Below, in pieces: positions 51,601 through 64,000 of a stretch of DNA of 64,000 nt. Source of the stretch: Daphnia carinata (Eukaryota; Arthropoda; Branchiopoda; Diplostraca; Daphniidae); contig NC_081339.1 in assembly GCF_022539665.2 (NCBI RefSeq), positions 2,194,017-2,258,016 of the forward strand, in the 5' to 3' direction. The notes beneath the pieces were generated by a model. It made no database searches and was not told the DNA's origin. It saw only the letters and a program-made list of their open reading frames with translations. Each line of letters opens with the position of its first letter. The stretch's first letter is position 1. The position numbers and the translations under genes are program-made.

Positions 51601-54431
51601 ATGCGTCTGTGGGTGAAACATGCTCGCCAAGTCGTTCGAATTGTTTCTGATTCTGACGCATGCAGAGAATATTTGGCTGGACCGGCTCAAAAGAATTGCA
51701 ATTTAGCGATTTTGGAAGAGAAGGATGGTATCGGCCTGTCAGTCATCATTGATCGGTAATAAAATTTTGTTTACGTAGATGTAAAATCGTCGTAACTGAA
51801 AGTATTTCGCCATTGACTTCAACAATCGTTTTGGCAAATATTATAGTAATGTTATTAGAAATTTTGCATCCAAATTAGGGATGGACTGATTGCTGATATT
51901 GGTTATGATGATGTAATGGAACTTAAATACAAAAACCAAACAATAGAAGAAATCATCGACGCTACGGGACGCAGCGTTCTGCCCGGCTTAGTTGATGCCC
52001 ACACTCATCCTGTCTGGGCTGGCGATCGAGTGCATGAGTTTTCCATGAAGGTATTAAGCAACTTACAACAAATAGGTAACATCTAAAATTCAACATAGAA
52101 AAACTCTATTTCTTTCCATGAATAGCTAAAACAAAGTCTTTAGCTTACGTCAACAACAAAACAACAGTCGTATCGCTTAATGCTGTCAAAAATGGTTGAC
52201 CTTGCTACCACCAGAGGTACCCTGACTTGTCAAACTGACTGGCATGACGTTTTAAATGTGGGATGCGCTGACCAACGTGATTTGTATTATTTTCTTATGT
52301 AAATGGGAGAGTTGCTAGCACTTACCGTAAGTGAGGTCAACCATTTTTGATGAGACGATGGCCAATCCTAGTACGGGAGTATTCGTTGACCAATAACTCG
52401 ATCATACCCACAAATGCTGAAAAGAAAAAAGTTATAAAGCAAGCAAAATAGCTTTCTATTTTATTCATAAGTGTTCTAACTTTTAGTTACAAATATAAAA
52501 TGATGTCCCCTATTTTCGTAAAAGCTTTGAACACAAAGGGTGTTCCGCTTTCTGCCGTACAGAGTTGGTTCCCATTTTCCTTGTATTGTCTTCAAAATAA
52601 CACGATTTGCTAGCTCGAATGAAAACAATTGCATTAACACATCATTTACATTATTTAATTAGTCCATGTAGGCTTATGTCATAGTTATGGATTACATAGA
52701 GTGCACCAGCACATGTTTTATTAAATGGTGCACAGTGACTATCCTCTTTATTGTAATTCTCATTATGGCTATTTATAGCTGGCCGGCGCGACTTATATGG
52801 ACATATACGAAGCAGGGGGAGGCATCCATTTCACCGTCAATCATACCCGAAATGCAAGCGAGGACGAATTATACGGCCTACTTAAACAACGTTTAACGCG
52901 CATGCTCGCCAACGGTACTTCGATTTCAGTTCGTTTGCTGGTTTTGCGAGCCAGTAAAATGAGACACACAGTTTAATCCCTTATAATCCGTTGACATTTA
53001 GGCACTGTGCTGGTGGAAGGCAAATCGGGTTACGGCCTGGATGCGGAGAATGAGATCAAAATGTTGCGCGTGCTGGAACGGGCCAAACGTGAATTACCCA
53101 TCGACATTTCGTCTACGTTTTGTGGAGCTCACGCTGTGCCCAAGTAGAGCCGCTTTTCTCTAACTTGTGGTTTACCGATCCCATTGGACGGAAAATAACT
53201 CTAAATTCTATTTTTACTGGTGCAATACTTAGGAATCAAACAGCAGAGGAGGCTACTCTGAATGTGTTGAATGAACAGCTGCCGAAAGTTATGCTGATGC
53301 AAGAAAATGGAGAACTACACGTTGACAGTAAATATTAAATCATTCAATTCACGAGGGATGGGCCATTGTTCCATTTCATGAAAATTATTCGGAACTTATT
53401 ATGCGAAGGGATGGTAAACTTTGTAAAGTTGGGACCTGCCATAGTTTAGGAGTAGCTTATGAAATTGCTCACTCCCCTCATTTTTAAATTTAGCTTTTTG
53501 ATTTATTACATTATTCTATGAATATAGGTATTGATGTCTTCTGCGAGAAAGGCGTATTTGACGTGGAACAGTCACGTAGGATTCTGGAGGCTGGGAGACG
53601 AGCTGGTCTGCGTCTCAACTTCCACGCAGATGAACTGACACCCATCAATGGCACAGAGGTAGACATTCAGAATTGTAAAAAAAAAAAATATCACATTACC
53701 CAAATGGGGCTGTTCTACGCAGATGGGAGCTTCACTTGGTGCCGAAGCTATGAGCCATCTGGAAGAGATTAGTCCGGAAGGAATAGCCGCTATGGCCGCC
53801 AAACCTTCGATTGCAGTCATATTGCCAACCACTGCGTATCTTCTTCGTTTGAAACCTCCACCAGTTCGCCAAATGATCACACAAGGCGTACCTGTAGCTC
53901 TCGGTTCCGATTTCAACCCAAACGCTTACTGCCTTTCCATGGTTTGTGGATTATTTTTTACATTTCTAAACGTAAATCATTTGACGATTTATTAATACGT
54001 ACATTTGTAGCCGCTGGTGATGAATCTCGCTTGCGTCATGTTTCGGATGACTTTGCCGGAAGCTCTGGTTGCTGCCACCATTAACGCAGGTTCGATTTTG
54101 TTTTTTGTTGACATTGAATTTTTGTAAAATTAAATCGCAGAGGAAAATTAAAATAATAATTTCGTTTGATGAACGCAGCCGCTGCGTTGGGCAAACAGAA
54201 AACGCATGGATCGCTTGAAGTAGGAAAGTATGGAGATTTGCTCATTTTGAACGCACCAAGGTATTGACATCAGTTTCATTTTGAACAGCACGTGTTCCTC
54301 TTGATGAATCGAATTTTGTTGTTGTTTTGAATCCAAGGTGGGAACATCTTGTTTATCAAATGGGTGACAATCAACAAGTGATTGGGCAGGTGATCAAACG
54401 CGGCCGTGTAATTGACCGGACCGTTAATTAA
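51601..54431 (+). CDS. AMDHD1: Imidazolonepropionase (AMDHD1, HutI type)
   Basis: Ten exons (51601-51755, 51879-52050, 52779-52914, 53002-53143, 53233-53327, 53528-53658, 53723-53941, 54011-54089, 54179-54260, 54338-54431) give 434 residues, all in phase. The enzyme hydrolyses 4-imidazolone-5-propanoate to N-formimino-L-glutamate, the third step of histidine breakdown, in the cytosol. Amidohydrolase signatures: [13 protein letters not shown] (H93, H95 metal ligands), [32 protein letters not shown] (H266), SHLEE (H289) and GSDFNPNA (D340). It ends with the amidohydrolase cap [12 protein letters not shown]. Intron 2 (728 bp) is much longer than the rest and contains a small inverted-repeat element. 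An AATAAA lies at 54536-54541. Confidence 0.95.
52186..52350. repeat. 165 bp inverted-repeat element inside AMDHD1 intron 2
   Basis: A perfect 17-base inverted repeat, TCAAAAATGGTTGACCT (52186-52202) and its complement at 52334-52350, brackets 131 bases of sequence. TG flanks both ends. It has the size and form of a miniature inverted-repeat transposon, or it could be a simple intronic hairpin. Confidence 0.35.
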
Positions 54432-55446
54432 TCTTGGAACGCATCGTAGAGTTTATAACCTTTGGTTTAAAGAAATATGGCGTATAACAAAAGTTAACAT
54501 AAATGCAATGGCCAAAATGAAATGTCTTGAAAACTAATAAAGAACAATAATTTGGAACCTCATTTGCGTTCACGATTCGCGTCAACGTGAAGTTCCATGC
54601 AAATTTCAAGCTGGCTTTATTCATTAAGCCAGTCAATCTGATGACCACAATCTCCTGAAGCCAAACACTGTTTAAGTGCCTTGGCAACCATAACGAGTTT
54701 ATTACAAACCTAAAAGTATATCCATCCCATACGTGAATTGTTCGGGCTGTCAACAGCTTGGGCCGATAACCGCAGCTATTCTGAATAAAATAATAAAAAA
54801 AAAATTAATTATAATAAACTATTCTAGGTTGTAAAAGTGATGAACGAAACAAAGGAAGACGTTTAAAAAATAGGCAGCATTAAGTTGATAAAATTTGTAG
54901 AAATATAATGCAGTGTACTTGCGAGAGTACATCACGTTTTCTCCGTTGGGATACACTCACAGACGACCGGTCCATTTTGCCGGCATCAACACACGAAATG
55001 AGGTAATGGAAGGGCAGGAAAAGAAAGGAAGAAAAAACACACGACAGAAAGAAGGATGGTGAGAGAAACGGATGCAATTAACGTACAGTTCCGAAATTTA
55101 AAGTGGTGGAAGGGGAGAAAAAAAATTGGGTCTTATGTACAAATTTCATTGCCAAGCGATTCTGTGATACAAAATGTTTTCCCGACTCGACAGATGCAAC
55201 TCTTAAGAGATATCATTTAAAACGAACAGTTAATCTGGACACATAAAAACGATGGATACGAGCCAAGACCGGACTGATTTGTTTTTTGTTTCAGGCATTA
55301 TAAACCTTGAAAAAAAAAAGAAGAAATCAATCGGATCAAAAATAATTGTTTGCGAATCGATTCCATCGGTAGCCTCCCAATGCAGGAGCTTCTATCCATT
55401 TACAAATTGAAGCACAAAATCCTTGACACACATACACGTCGGTGCA

Positions 55447-55485
<39 letters not shown>

Positions 55486-55571
55486 GCGCGCGCACAACAA
55501 ATTGTCAATTTATTATTATTATTGTTTTAAATTGTATCGTCACAAGATCTTCATCAAAAAAGATGGAACTC
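54432..55571. other. 3' UTRs of AMDHD1 (+) and the ARID5-like gene (-)
   Basis: The two genes converge here. A (CA)n microsatellite turning into (CG)n occupies 55450-55492. A possible tiny minus-strand gene within 54617-55045 is described among the findings. Otherwise this is AT-rich UTR-like sequence. Confidence 0.4.
55450..55492. repeat. (CA)n-(CG)n microsatellite
   Basis: About 33 bases of alternating CA followed directly by about ten of alternating CG, in the 3' region of the ARID5-like gene. Alternating purine-pyrimidine tracts like this can adopt Z-DNA and vary in length between individuals. Confidence 0.85.
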
Positions 55572-58500
55572 TCATGATTTGGGGAGAGAACGTTCGGCCG
55601 GAGTAGAATCTTTCCCCCCGCCCAATGGCGAGTACATGGAGGCGGCGAAAGATCCGAGGGAACTTAATCCAGGCAGGCCACTCAGTCCGGGAGGAAGGAC
55701 CGGTGCCAAGGCTGGCGGATAGCCACGTTGAATCATATCCTTATAGACTTGAGCCGTCACTTCAGCCGCCGCGCTAGACGCCACCATCTGCTGATGATGA
55801 TGGTGGTGGAACATGGCTGACGAGGTTGGCGTGTGTTGAAGCTGCGGCGGTGCCGCGGCAGCCGCAGCGGCCATAAAAGCCCCGGCCGGAAGGTTGTACA
55901 TGTGTGACGAATACAGCGACGAATAGTAAGACGCTAGCGCCGGATCAAGTAACGCCGGATAAGCTGCATGAAGGCCGGCTGACGAACTGGATGTGGTCGG
56001 TTTACTGGCCCCGGAAGAAGACGACGATCCGCCGTAGTGCGAAGAGGTCATAGTTGGACCGGATTTGGTCATTGAGGAGGCTCCACTCGACGAAGAGGCA
56101 TTCATGGTCACCAAACTGTCGACCATTCGTGGATAACTTTGCGGCTGCGCTTGGGGCTGTGCTTGCGGCTGTTGTTGTAATAGCTGCTGTTGTTGCTGTT
56201 GTTGGGGCGTGACGGATACGCGATCTATCCGCTTCATCTCTTTCTCCTTCCGGTGCTGCCGAGAATTAGACATCTCTTCTTTGACGAGTGGAACGACCGT
56301 GACGGAATGACGTTGCGCGTTCGAACTACTGGCACCGCTGGATGTTTTCGCATCCGATCCGACGCCATCGATTTTGACGTTGAGGCTAATCGACACATCG
56401 CCGGATCGCGGCGAACTGTTCCACTTGGGTAGGCCTGCAAGCTTGTTCTGTTGGTGTGCGCTCAAATCCAGCAACGGTTTGCCATTCACTTCCATCTGGC
56501 TAGAAGGATGAGCGGCAAATGGCTGCGATGCTTTCCTGCCGGAATGATGATGATCTTCCGTTTTCATGTTGTTGATGGATCGGCTAGTCAAGTCAACCAG
56601 TGGAATGGCGGCAACCCGGGCTGCCGGTGCCAGTGACTGAGGTGCAGTAGAAGCGCGGACGTGGTTGGTCTGAGCTGCTACAACCGGTCGAGATGCAGCC
56701 GGACGAGGCGGAGTGATGTTTTGCAGAGGTGGTGGTCCCGTGTTGATTGGTGTCGGCGACACTTTATGGTTCGAAACGGACATGGCTGATTTCGAATGCG
56801 CAGCCGGGATGGCGGAGGACGATCCAGCCGCAAGGGCCGTGCTATTGCGATTCCTCTTGATGTCCAAGTTGGGATCGACGTAGATGCGGCGAGACGGGAC
56901 GAAGATGGACGGAGTAGCTGCCGCCGGAGTGGGCGGTCTTAAAGTCAATTCCAACATGGCAGCGGCGCTGGCCGGCAACGGGTTCCCGCCCGTCGCTTTG
57001 TCCGAAAGCATCTGTGCGTACCACTGGCGCAATTGCTCCGAAGCCGGAACTTCTCCAGCCGGAATGCTGGGCAACGTGACTGGTTTCTGACTATGAGCCG
57101 GAGGAGGTGGACCCAATCCCGTCGGCTGGGCAGACGACCCGCTCGATGGCTGGCCGCTTTTACTCGTCCTACCATCGACCAAGTTCTTTTGAATGACCGA
57201 CGGTCGCCTGATGTCGCCATCCTTTGACACTTCACCACTGGCCGGATAGTTCTTAGACTCTTTATTCCGATTGAGTTTGGCGGCCGATGCGGCTGTTGAA
57301 TCCAATTGTTGTGCGTATCGAGCGAAATCGCCCAATGCCGAGAGTTGTTTGGTATCGCCCGAAGCAGCTGCAGCAGCCACGGCGGCCATTAGGTTGGCCC
57401 GATCACCGGCTGCCATTAATCCGGCAAGATTTAAACTGGAACATTCTGCTACCGATTTCAACTGTTCCTTCATTTCAGCTGGAACCTAATTTTTCAGGCA
57501 GAATAAAAAAAAAGATTAATTTTGTTATTATTTTAATCATTCTCATCGTTTCACTTGATCCACTGGATTCAAGTTGTTTAACGGCCAAATTGCCCCACAT
57601 AAAAAAAGCGCCACCAAAGCAAATGTGTGTTGTGATGTAAACCAAAAATTAAGGAAAGGTAAACCTCTAAAAAAAAAAAATGGACGCATGGAGTGCAGGC
57701 AAAACACACGCACACATATAAAAAAAAAATCCGGAAGCGAGATTAACAAGCAATACCCCAACAATCTCCACACCAAATATTGTCTGTTCTTATATAAACA
57801 ACCAAACAAATAAAAAACGATGTCTGGCTAGTATTATATGAGCAAAGAAGACCACGCAAGCAAAACCAAGCTCCAGATTTCCGGGCTTCCGGAATCCCAC
57901 AGATAAAAAAACAACGAAAAGAAATTGAAACAGAAAAATGTGTTCCAGTTCTTTTTATAAAGTGGCGAGGGCCTATCTGACCTCTCCGTCGGCTGGACGA
58001 GTCAAATCACTCCGCACGGCCACTTTGGCGATAGGCTGAGACGTTGCAGGAGGATGCGACAGAATCACGACTTCCGGCTCGGAATGGGCACCATCGTCGG
58101 GCGCTTCCGGAGGCGGCGGTGGCGGTTGTGGATGTCGGACAATGACCGAACCCGGTAATGGACTCTCGACAATCTTTGGTGATTTAGAGGTCTCGTCCGT
58201 TGGTTGCGGCAGGCAACTCTCGACGATCCGTAACCGATCCATCCGTCCAGCATCCACACCACCGCCACCGTTAGATGGCGGCTGTTGCTTCTTGTCTTCC
58301 TCATCGTCAACGTGCTCTGCCGGCGCTGCCGCGGGCTGTTCAAGTGCATTAAACAGTTTACCGTCGAGACAATACCACAGCTTTCTCTCCCTCTCTTTTT
58401 CTTCTTCATTCAACTCCCAACTTGAATTTTTGATTTGACCCAGTTTCTACTTTTTTTTAAAATTCGATTAATGAATATGAAAATTTTTGTTTACCTCAAA

Positions 58501-60168
58501 TGGCAGATCAGAAACGTCGGAAATTTTGCGCTTCTTTGGCGGAGTGGCGACGGAAGTGCTGGCCGTTGAAGATTCTTCTGCCGCCAACGACATGGCATGT
58601 CGTTCGTAGGGTAGCAGTAACCTAACGCCACAATGTCGGTATTTATCTCATGAATTTTGGATTGCTTTTTGTTGTGATGTCGTTTTACTTTTCATAGTGT
58701 CGTCGAGTACAAGTGGCGGCGCTCGTGTTGCTCGGGTGGCCACCCAACTCGATGTAGATGCCTTTCCACTGTTTGTTGGCCACGGCCGCTTCGTATCCGC
58801 CGGCTCTTTGCACTTTGGTGTAGAACAGGAACAAATCCACTAAGATCGAATGAAAAAGAAATGGAATCATTGTTTTAAAAATAGCGTTGCGAATTAAATC
58901 AAGTTTAAATAAATACGTTGCTTGAATCCCAAACTGGGCAGTCTGCCAATCGGCGTCCCTCGTCCGGCCATGAATTTGTGCAATTTCTGCATGAACACTT
59001 GTTCACCCTTTAGGCCTGTCACCAGCTCGATATGGAGTAGGAACGTTTCGAATTCCAGGTTTCATAGGTGAATCTTTACTCTAATTTAAACAACGTCGAA
59101 CGATTTAATTATTTTTTTAAATTAAAAAGTGGTTGTGATTTTTTTTTTTTTAGATTTGAAATTTGAAAACTAACCCTATAGGAAGAGGTAACGGTACTGA
59201 CGGATGATTCAGACTCGTTCGATTCCGATCCAGGCGAATGACTTCGCTTTTTAAGCATTTTCCTCGGACGGCCCTTCCATTTCGGTGCTTTGAAACAACG
59301 AGAAACCGGCCAATGAATTAAATAATTGCTCAAATTGAACAGACGTGTAAAGAAACTTACCGAGATGATTGCACAAAAGTTCGTGATCTTCGAGTTCGGG
59401 ATAGTCGAATGTATTTTTACAAAAGACGACACGCGTGTTGGGTAGAGGAGCTGCCCGTCCGCCGATGGCCTCGACCACAGCTTGGCGCATGTAATCCGTC
59501 TGGTTGTGCCCTTCCAGCCGCTTGAGTGTCGACCGATAGCGACAGTAAGCCGGATAACTCAAGACCAGGACGTTGGATGATCCAGTTGCATCACCTTTTT
59601 ATTTAAAAAAAAAGGGGAAAATAGATTTTTTTTTTAAGGGATATGCAAATTTTTTTTAGTCAGTTATGGGACAACGTAATGCGATTTGAATTAAGCCACC
59701 CAAATGGAAGAAAGGGTGGGTAAAGAAATCAATACTAGTTAATTAAAAAGTTGCATCGTTTACAAGCGAATACTTGGTAGAGTTAGAAATTCCTGCTTAA
59801 TTGGTTGCAGTTGGAAGTTTTGTTGGCGGAACAAAGTTCACTTTCGCCCGTCCATAATTGCTGCAAAATTCAAAGTTGACCGACTACACAAAATCAACAT
59901 GAAAAACATTTTGCTCACCGATAGATTGTTTCTCCTTGATGACGTCGCGCATGTCCAGCACGCCGAGATTAGCGCCAGCAGGCGGAATGGCCGCTCCTTC
60001 CGTCGCATCGGCCGCGTTCGGCGAATCCGGTGGAGACGGCGGCGGAGTAGGGCACTGGCGCTCCCACACGGAAGGAGCGCCTTTCTCCCATTTGACATCG
60101 TCAACGAGCCACGTCGCCAAATCAGAAATTTTCAACACAACCTTCTCCGATATAGAAACTACCTCATC
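55572..60168 (-). CDS. ARID5: ARID5-type AT-rich interaction domain transcription factor (N terminus not seen)
   Basis: Eight exons (60168-59919, 59594-59361, 59287-59175, 59007-58917, 58839-58689, 58621-58495, 58446-57982, 57485-55572) give the last 1114 residues; at least one upstream exon is missing. ARID5A/B proteins bind AT-rich DNA, and ARID5B recruits the PHF2 demethylase. The N-terminal part matches ARID5B in order: VSISEKVVLKISDLATWL, VLVLSYPAYCRYRSTLKRL, TFDYPELEDHELLCNHL and the AT-hook-like KGRPRK. The ARID domain runs FMQKLHKFMAGRGTPIGRLP, LGFKQLDLFLFYTKVQRAGG, TSAATCTRRHYEKLLLPYE, followed by the nuclear signal PPKKRK. The last exon (637 residues) is low-complexity, with poly-Ala, poly-Gln, His and Ser runs. 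The acceptor of the first ARID exon (59008) is pyrimidine-poor and the least certain junction. Confidence 0.85.
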
Positions 60169-60962
60169 CTGAAATTCGCAGATAAAACAAACGCGCAATT
60201 AATTTTCGTGTCTGTACGTGTTTTCTTGTTGTTTTCGAGAGTTGAATCGATCGCTAGATGTCGTGAGGCAATCAACCGGTCGTGACAAAAGAAAGTTTTT
60301 TTGAAGCTCACGGTCGTTTAAAAAGAATCGTGAACATAATGAGGTCAAGATGGAAATCTGTCATGTGCGAATGGTAGCATAGTAGAACCGGATCGAAATT
60401 CAACACCATTTCCTTTTTGATGAGAAAAATCATTGTCATTCTTTTGACTTTGAAATGCGAGATATTTGTTTTTTCTAAACACTTGGGGTAGTACACAGTT
60501 TTCCCATTTCCAATTGATTTTGTTGAAGCAAAAATAAAGACACTCCAAACATTCCTACGTTGTGCATCGATGCGGTTGCCTACGTAACGAGCAACGATCG
60601 ATGGATAGGTAACTCTATTCAAAAGGGCAATCACGAAATTATGCCAGTAAAGAACGAAAAAAAAAGAAGGGAAATTTGATACACGGATAATAGAACAATC
60701 TGCTTAATAAACCCGGCTACTGAGATAACATTCACACAAGAAAATAAAAAAAAAACACACTTCAAACGAGTAGAAAAAATAAAAGTCTGCATCGGTATGA
60801 TAATGAAGGTTATCATGACGACCGGAGCATTCATGCTTTTTGAAATAATCAATTGCAAAAAAAAAAAATGGGGTCTTTTTATGGATGATCGATCCATCGA
60901 TCGTGTCCGTGTATTTCATATGTGTGCGATAAAACGAGATGAGAAGCTCGACGATAGGATAG

Positions 60963-60998
60963 CCCCCCCCCCCCCCCCCCCCAAAAAAAAAAAAAAAA
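60963..60998. repeat. Adjacent homopolymer runs C20-A16
   Basis: Twenty C followed by sixteen A. Such tracts are unstable and error-prone in sequencing, so the lengths given may not be exact. Confidence 0.7.
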
Positions 60999-61342
60999 GA
61001 GGCTCTGGCTAGAGAGTCCCGTAAAGGGCTGTGCGTGCTCCGAATACCACTAAAGGGCTTTTCTTATTTATGGCAAGTGTATATACACACACACAGTAGT
61101 TGCAGTTGTTGGGCCCCCCCTACCCAGAAATGAGGGAGAAAAAAAAAATCGATCCATGAAGGGATCCGTGGCGGAAGGTCCAATCAATGAGGTCCATCAT
61201 CCGTCAATCCGATCGTCGTTTTTCCTCTCATTACAACTTTTGAGCCAATCTCGTTTTTAATCAAGATTTACAACGGTCACGCGAGTCCGAATGTGATGGA
61301 TACGCATCAAAAGTTTTGCAAGACGAAAGATAAAAAGAAAAT

Positions 61343-61344
<2 letters not shown>

Positions 61345-61374
<30 letters not shown>
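61345..61374. repeat. (AG)n microsatellite, GAGA-type
   Basis: About fifteen alternating AG units, upstream of the ARID5-like exons. In arthropods GAGA tracts can bind GAGA-factor-like proteins in promoters; here it could equally be a neutral microsatellite. Confidence 0.8.
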
Positions 61375-61379
<5 letters not shown>

Positions 61380-64000
61380 CTTTGCTTTCTCCTGTTATTC
61401 AGAGCGATCAACGTGATCGATAACGGCGTCATGCAAAATAATGCAACTAAATCATCGATCTTGATGCTTCCATCAACCACTAGATGGCTGAAACATTAGA
61501 CGGGGCGAAAACGCGACTCAATTATGCCAAAATGATGCGCCATCTTTAATCGCAACTTGTCCTTATTAAAAAGTTAACAAACAAAAAGCAAAAAAGAAAA
61601 AGAAAAAAAGGTCAGTCAAGAGATCCTAAATATAACGACGATGACGCTTGCGGGTATCGATTAGTTTATCACGGCAATTCGAATGTTTGGCGCTAGGTGG
61701 CAAAAGAGTCAAAACTTAAATAAAGACCAATTTCCCCCCAAGGGCAACAAGGGCTCTATTTACTATTAAAAAATGTACATTTATTTATTTAGATATATTT
61801 TTTTCTTTTTTTTTACCGTCATAAAAATACACGGTCTCTTTTCCGCCCCAAAAGAGACCTCGGGCCAGGTGCTCTCTCTCTCCTCTCTCTCTCTCCCCTC
61901 CACGCAGTACAACACGACGAGCAATTAACATGTGCTCGGACCAAGGGCGCGGTTACGCCGTTAAAAATTTCGACAAAAAATCATAAATTAAATAAAAGAA
62001 CAAAACAAAATAAAATAATTCCTTTGTCGATTCAATAATCAAAGATGCGTTCAAACGGATCTGCGCACACCATCCGGCCAGGGACTTGATACTTAAAAAA
62101 AGAAAAAGAAAAAAAAGGGGGGCCCCTAAGGCAGTGATTTAATCTCAGGAAATAACGGATCCTTCTATTCTTTCAGACTTTTTTTTTTTTTTTGTAACAT
62201 TCAGTAAATTAGATTTCAGGCATGAAGAACAACTTTTTTTTTCTCAAAATTATTCTACTGGGGAATGCAAAATTTTGGCAGGGGAAAGTGACTTAATTTG
62301 AGTACTAGATTTCCCTTATATGGCGTTGGCGTTAGACCAAAAAAGAAAAAAAGCGGCCCATTCTGTGAATTAGCCGCTAGGCGTCGTCTAACTCGTTTTC
62401 CCAGTTTTTTAAAGAAAAATAAAAAAAAAAAAAATTTATCTGCCATATTATTCATGTGTCCCCACCGACACTCGGGTGTTCAATTTCAATACAAAAGACG
62501 ATCGTCAAGCGCAATTCAGAGTGATAATCGGAAAAACATGTGTTTGATAATTCTTCATAAGAGAATCGTGTCTGCGTTGAGATCAATAAAATCTATCCCC
62601 CCCCCCCTTCATCTCCCCTTTGCGAGTTCTGGTATGAATCTCATTAATTTCGATTGGATGCGCGCTGTTGCAATGGCTACATTTTAATGCTCTGCGTCAA
62701 GCGCAAATCGATTGCACTTTCCAAATTTTTGATGGGAATTCGTTTAAACTCTAATCGACTGAAGAACTTGTCTTTGAACTAAAATGAAAAAAAAAAAAGA
62801 AAATGAATCTAATTGCTTGGCTACAAAAGATGGCGTTACCGTCCGCATACACAAAGTTTCACTCCCTGCGGCCGAAAAGGCTGTTTATCCTGTCTCTCCC
62901 CCCCCCCCCCCCTTCGCTCTTTTATTTTTCCCCATTTTTCCTCAGGCATACGCTAATCGTTACCAGACTGTATGAAAAATAATGATCTCTCTTTTTGATC
63001 GGATTTATCGATATACAGCAGCACGAAATCAATGCTAAAGTTCCTAAAGGTCAATTTCATCGGACGGCATTCCGTGAAATCGGTGCCACTTGCAATTGAC
63101 CTACTTGCAATGCAACTCGATTTTTGTTTGACTGTGTGCACACAATTTGATTTCAAGGTCATTAAAGGGTCTTTGTAAGTATCAAAGTTCAGTGAAGGCA
63201 CAGAGAGAGAGAGAAAAAAAAGATAATAAAAACAAAAATGTCCCTGCGACTTGAAAAACAAACAAAAAAAAAGAATCGTGCGTACGCGTTTTACCAATAT
63301 TCTTAACGACAATATTCCTTTGGCGAATGCACGCTACGCGCCAAGCCTAGAAAAAACTGTTGGGGCGTGGCCTTTTTATTTTATTTTTTGGCTACCGCAC
63401 GGGCAGACAGGTGGCGCCAAGTGTACGGCGAGGAGAAAATGAAACACAGTGTTTAGGGGGAGGGGAGAGCAAATGAATTCCGCGAGACAAACATCCTGTC
63501 GTTGCTGTGTGTTCATTTCACCTTAATGAAACTCGAGGTATGTCGGGAGAGTAGCCTATCAGAAATGACGGCATTTAAGATGGTAGAGTATCGGATGATT
63601 GAATTAATTACGTTATCGATCGAAGGAAAGCTGTAGGGAGACGCATAGCGTCTTTTTCTCCCTCTCTCTCCCTTTTCACTGAATTCGTCATCCATTATTC
63701 ATTAGCGCTGATCATGTAAATGTCTCTTGGATGCTTGCGCAACATTTTACTGGGCATTTTCGAGATGCTCACGACAATTTGTTTTACACACACACACAAA
63801 AAAAACTAAATGAATTTAAAACAAAATCTAAAGTGCACACCGCCCTGTTTTCCCCACGTTTGGACCTGTATTTTTTTAGATCGATAAATGAGAATAACAT
63901 ATCGATGATTGAAGAGCCAATCCAAAGACGACTAGTTATTATTAAGGAGAGGGGGAAAGCAAGTCAGGCGGATGGTAATTCATTTAACAACAGCTGCTTC

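Larger units (their letters stand above)
60169..64000. other. Upstream or first-intron region of the ARID5-like gene
   Basis: Nearly 4 kb with no coding exon I can support, although the missing N-terminal exon of the ARID5-like gene should lie here or beyond. It is rich in simple sequence: C20 directly followed by A16 (60963-60998), (AG)15 at 61345-61374, CT-rich tracts near 61870-61900, and C-runs near 62599 and 62900. Such a composition fits a long regulatory first intron or promoter region. Confidence 0.4.

Overview
This window is arthropod nuclear DNA, most likely from a cladoceran crustacean such as Daphnia. The evidence is small (about 60-100 bp) phase-consistent introns, compact gene spacing, animal-specific families (Mig-2-like GTPase, ARID5, TM9SF2, U2SURP, ARID-type and SH3-DH-PH proteins) and arthropod-like protein sequences. 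There are no bacterial-type operons and no CRISPR. The genus is an inference from style and sequence, not from a search. Gene models were spliced by hand: every intron listed was checked for boundary dinucleotides and for reading phase across the junction.

Layout. 1-9.9 kb is a transposon-rich island. It holds degenerate tRNA-like modules, terminal-inverted-repeat elements sharing a GTCGGGCTTATT motif, and a giant foldback palindrome (about 2767-9222, arms about 2.3 kb, spacer about 0.7 kb). Each arm carries the same intact five-exon gene-like module, and a separate 1.1 kb element has inserted into the left arm only. 9.99-12.29 kb (-) is the tRNA thiolase CTU1; 12.87-14.13 kb (-) a spliced histone H1; 14.1-17.5 kb has no gene I can see. 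17.50-18.90 kb (-) is an MKK3/6-type MAP2K; 20.08-20.58 kb (+) an unrecognised small protein, convergent with a HAP40/F8A homologue at 20.62-21.56 kb (-). 23.02-23.96 kb (-) is the Rho-family GTPase Mtl, and 25.11-26.36 kb (+) RNase P subunit RPP38. 27.98-35.03 kb (+) is a 13-exon SH3-DH-PH Rho guanine-nucleotide exchange factor with a probable second start exon. 37.49-38.44 kb (+) is profilin. 40.81-45.65 kb (-) is the 21-exon U2 snRNP protein U2SURP/SR140, head-to-head with the dynein light chain DYNLT2B (45.99-46.57 kb, +). 46.85-49.58 kb (-) is TM9SF2, 51.60-54.43 kb (+) imidazolonepropionase AMDHD1, and 55.57-60.17 kb (-) an ARID5-type transcription factor whose first exon(s) lie beyond the window or in unrecognised sequence to 64 kb.

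How the genes relate. They are independent housekeeping and signalling genes rather than a pathway cluster. Themes recur: RNA processing (CTU1, RPP38, U2SURP), actin/Rho signalling (Mtl, the RhoGEF, profilin), stress kinase signalling (MAP2K), chromatin (H1, ARID5). The least ordinary part is the first 9.5 kb: a long-arm foldback element carrying duplicated, spliced and still open coding modules.
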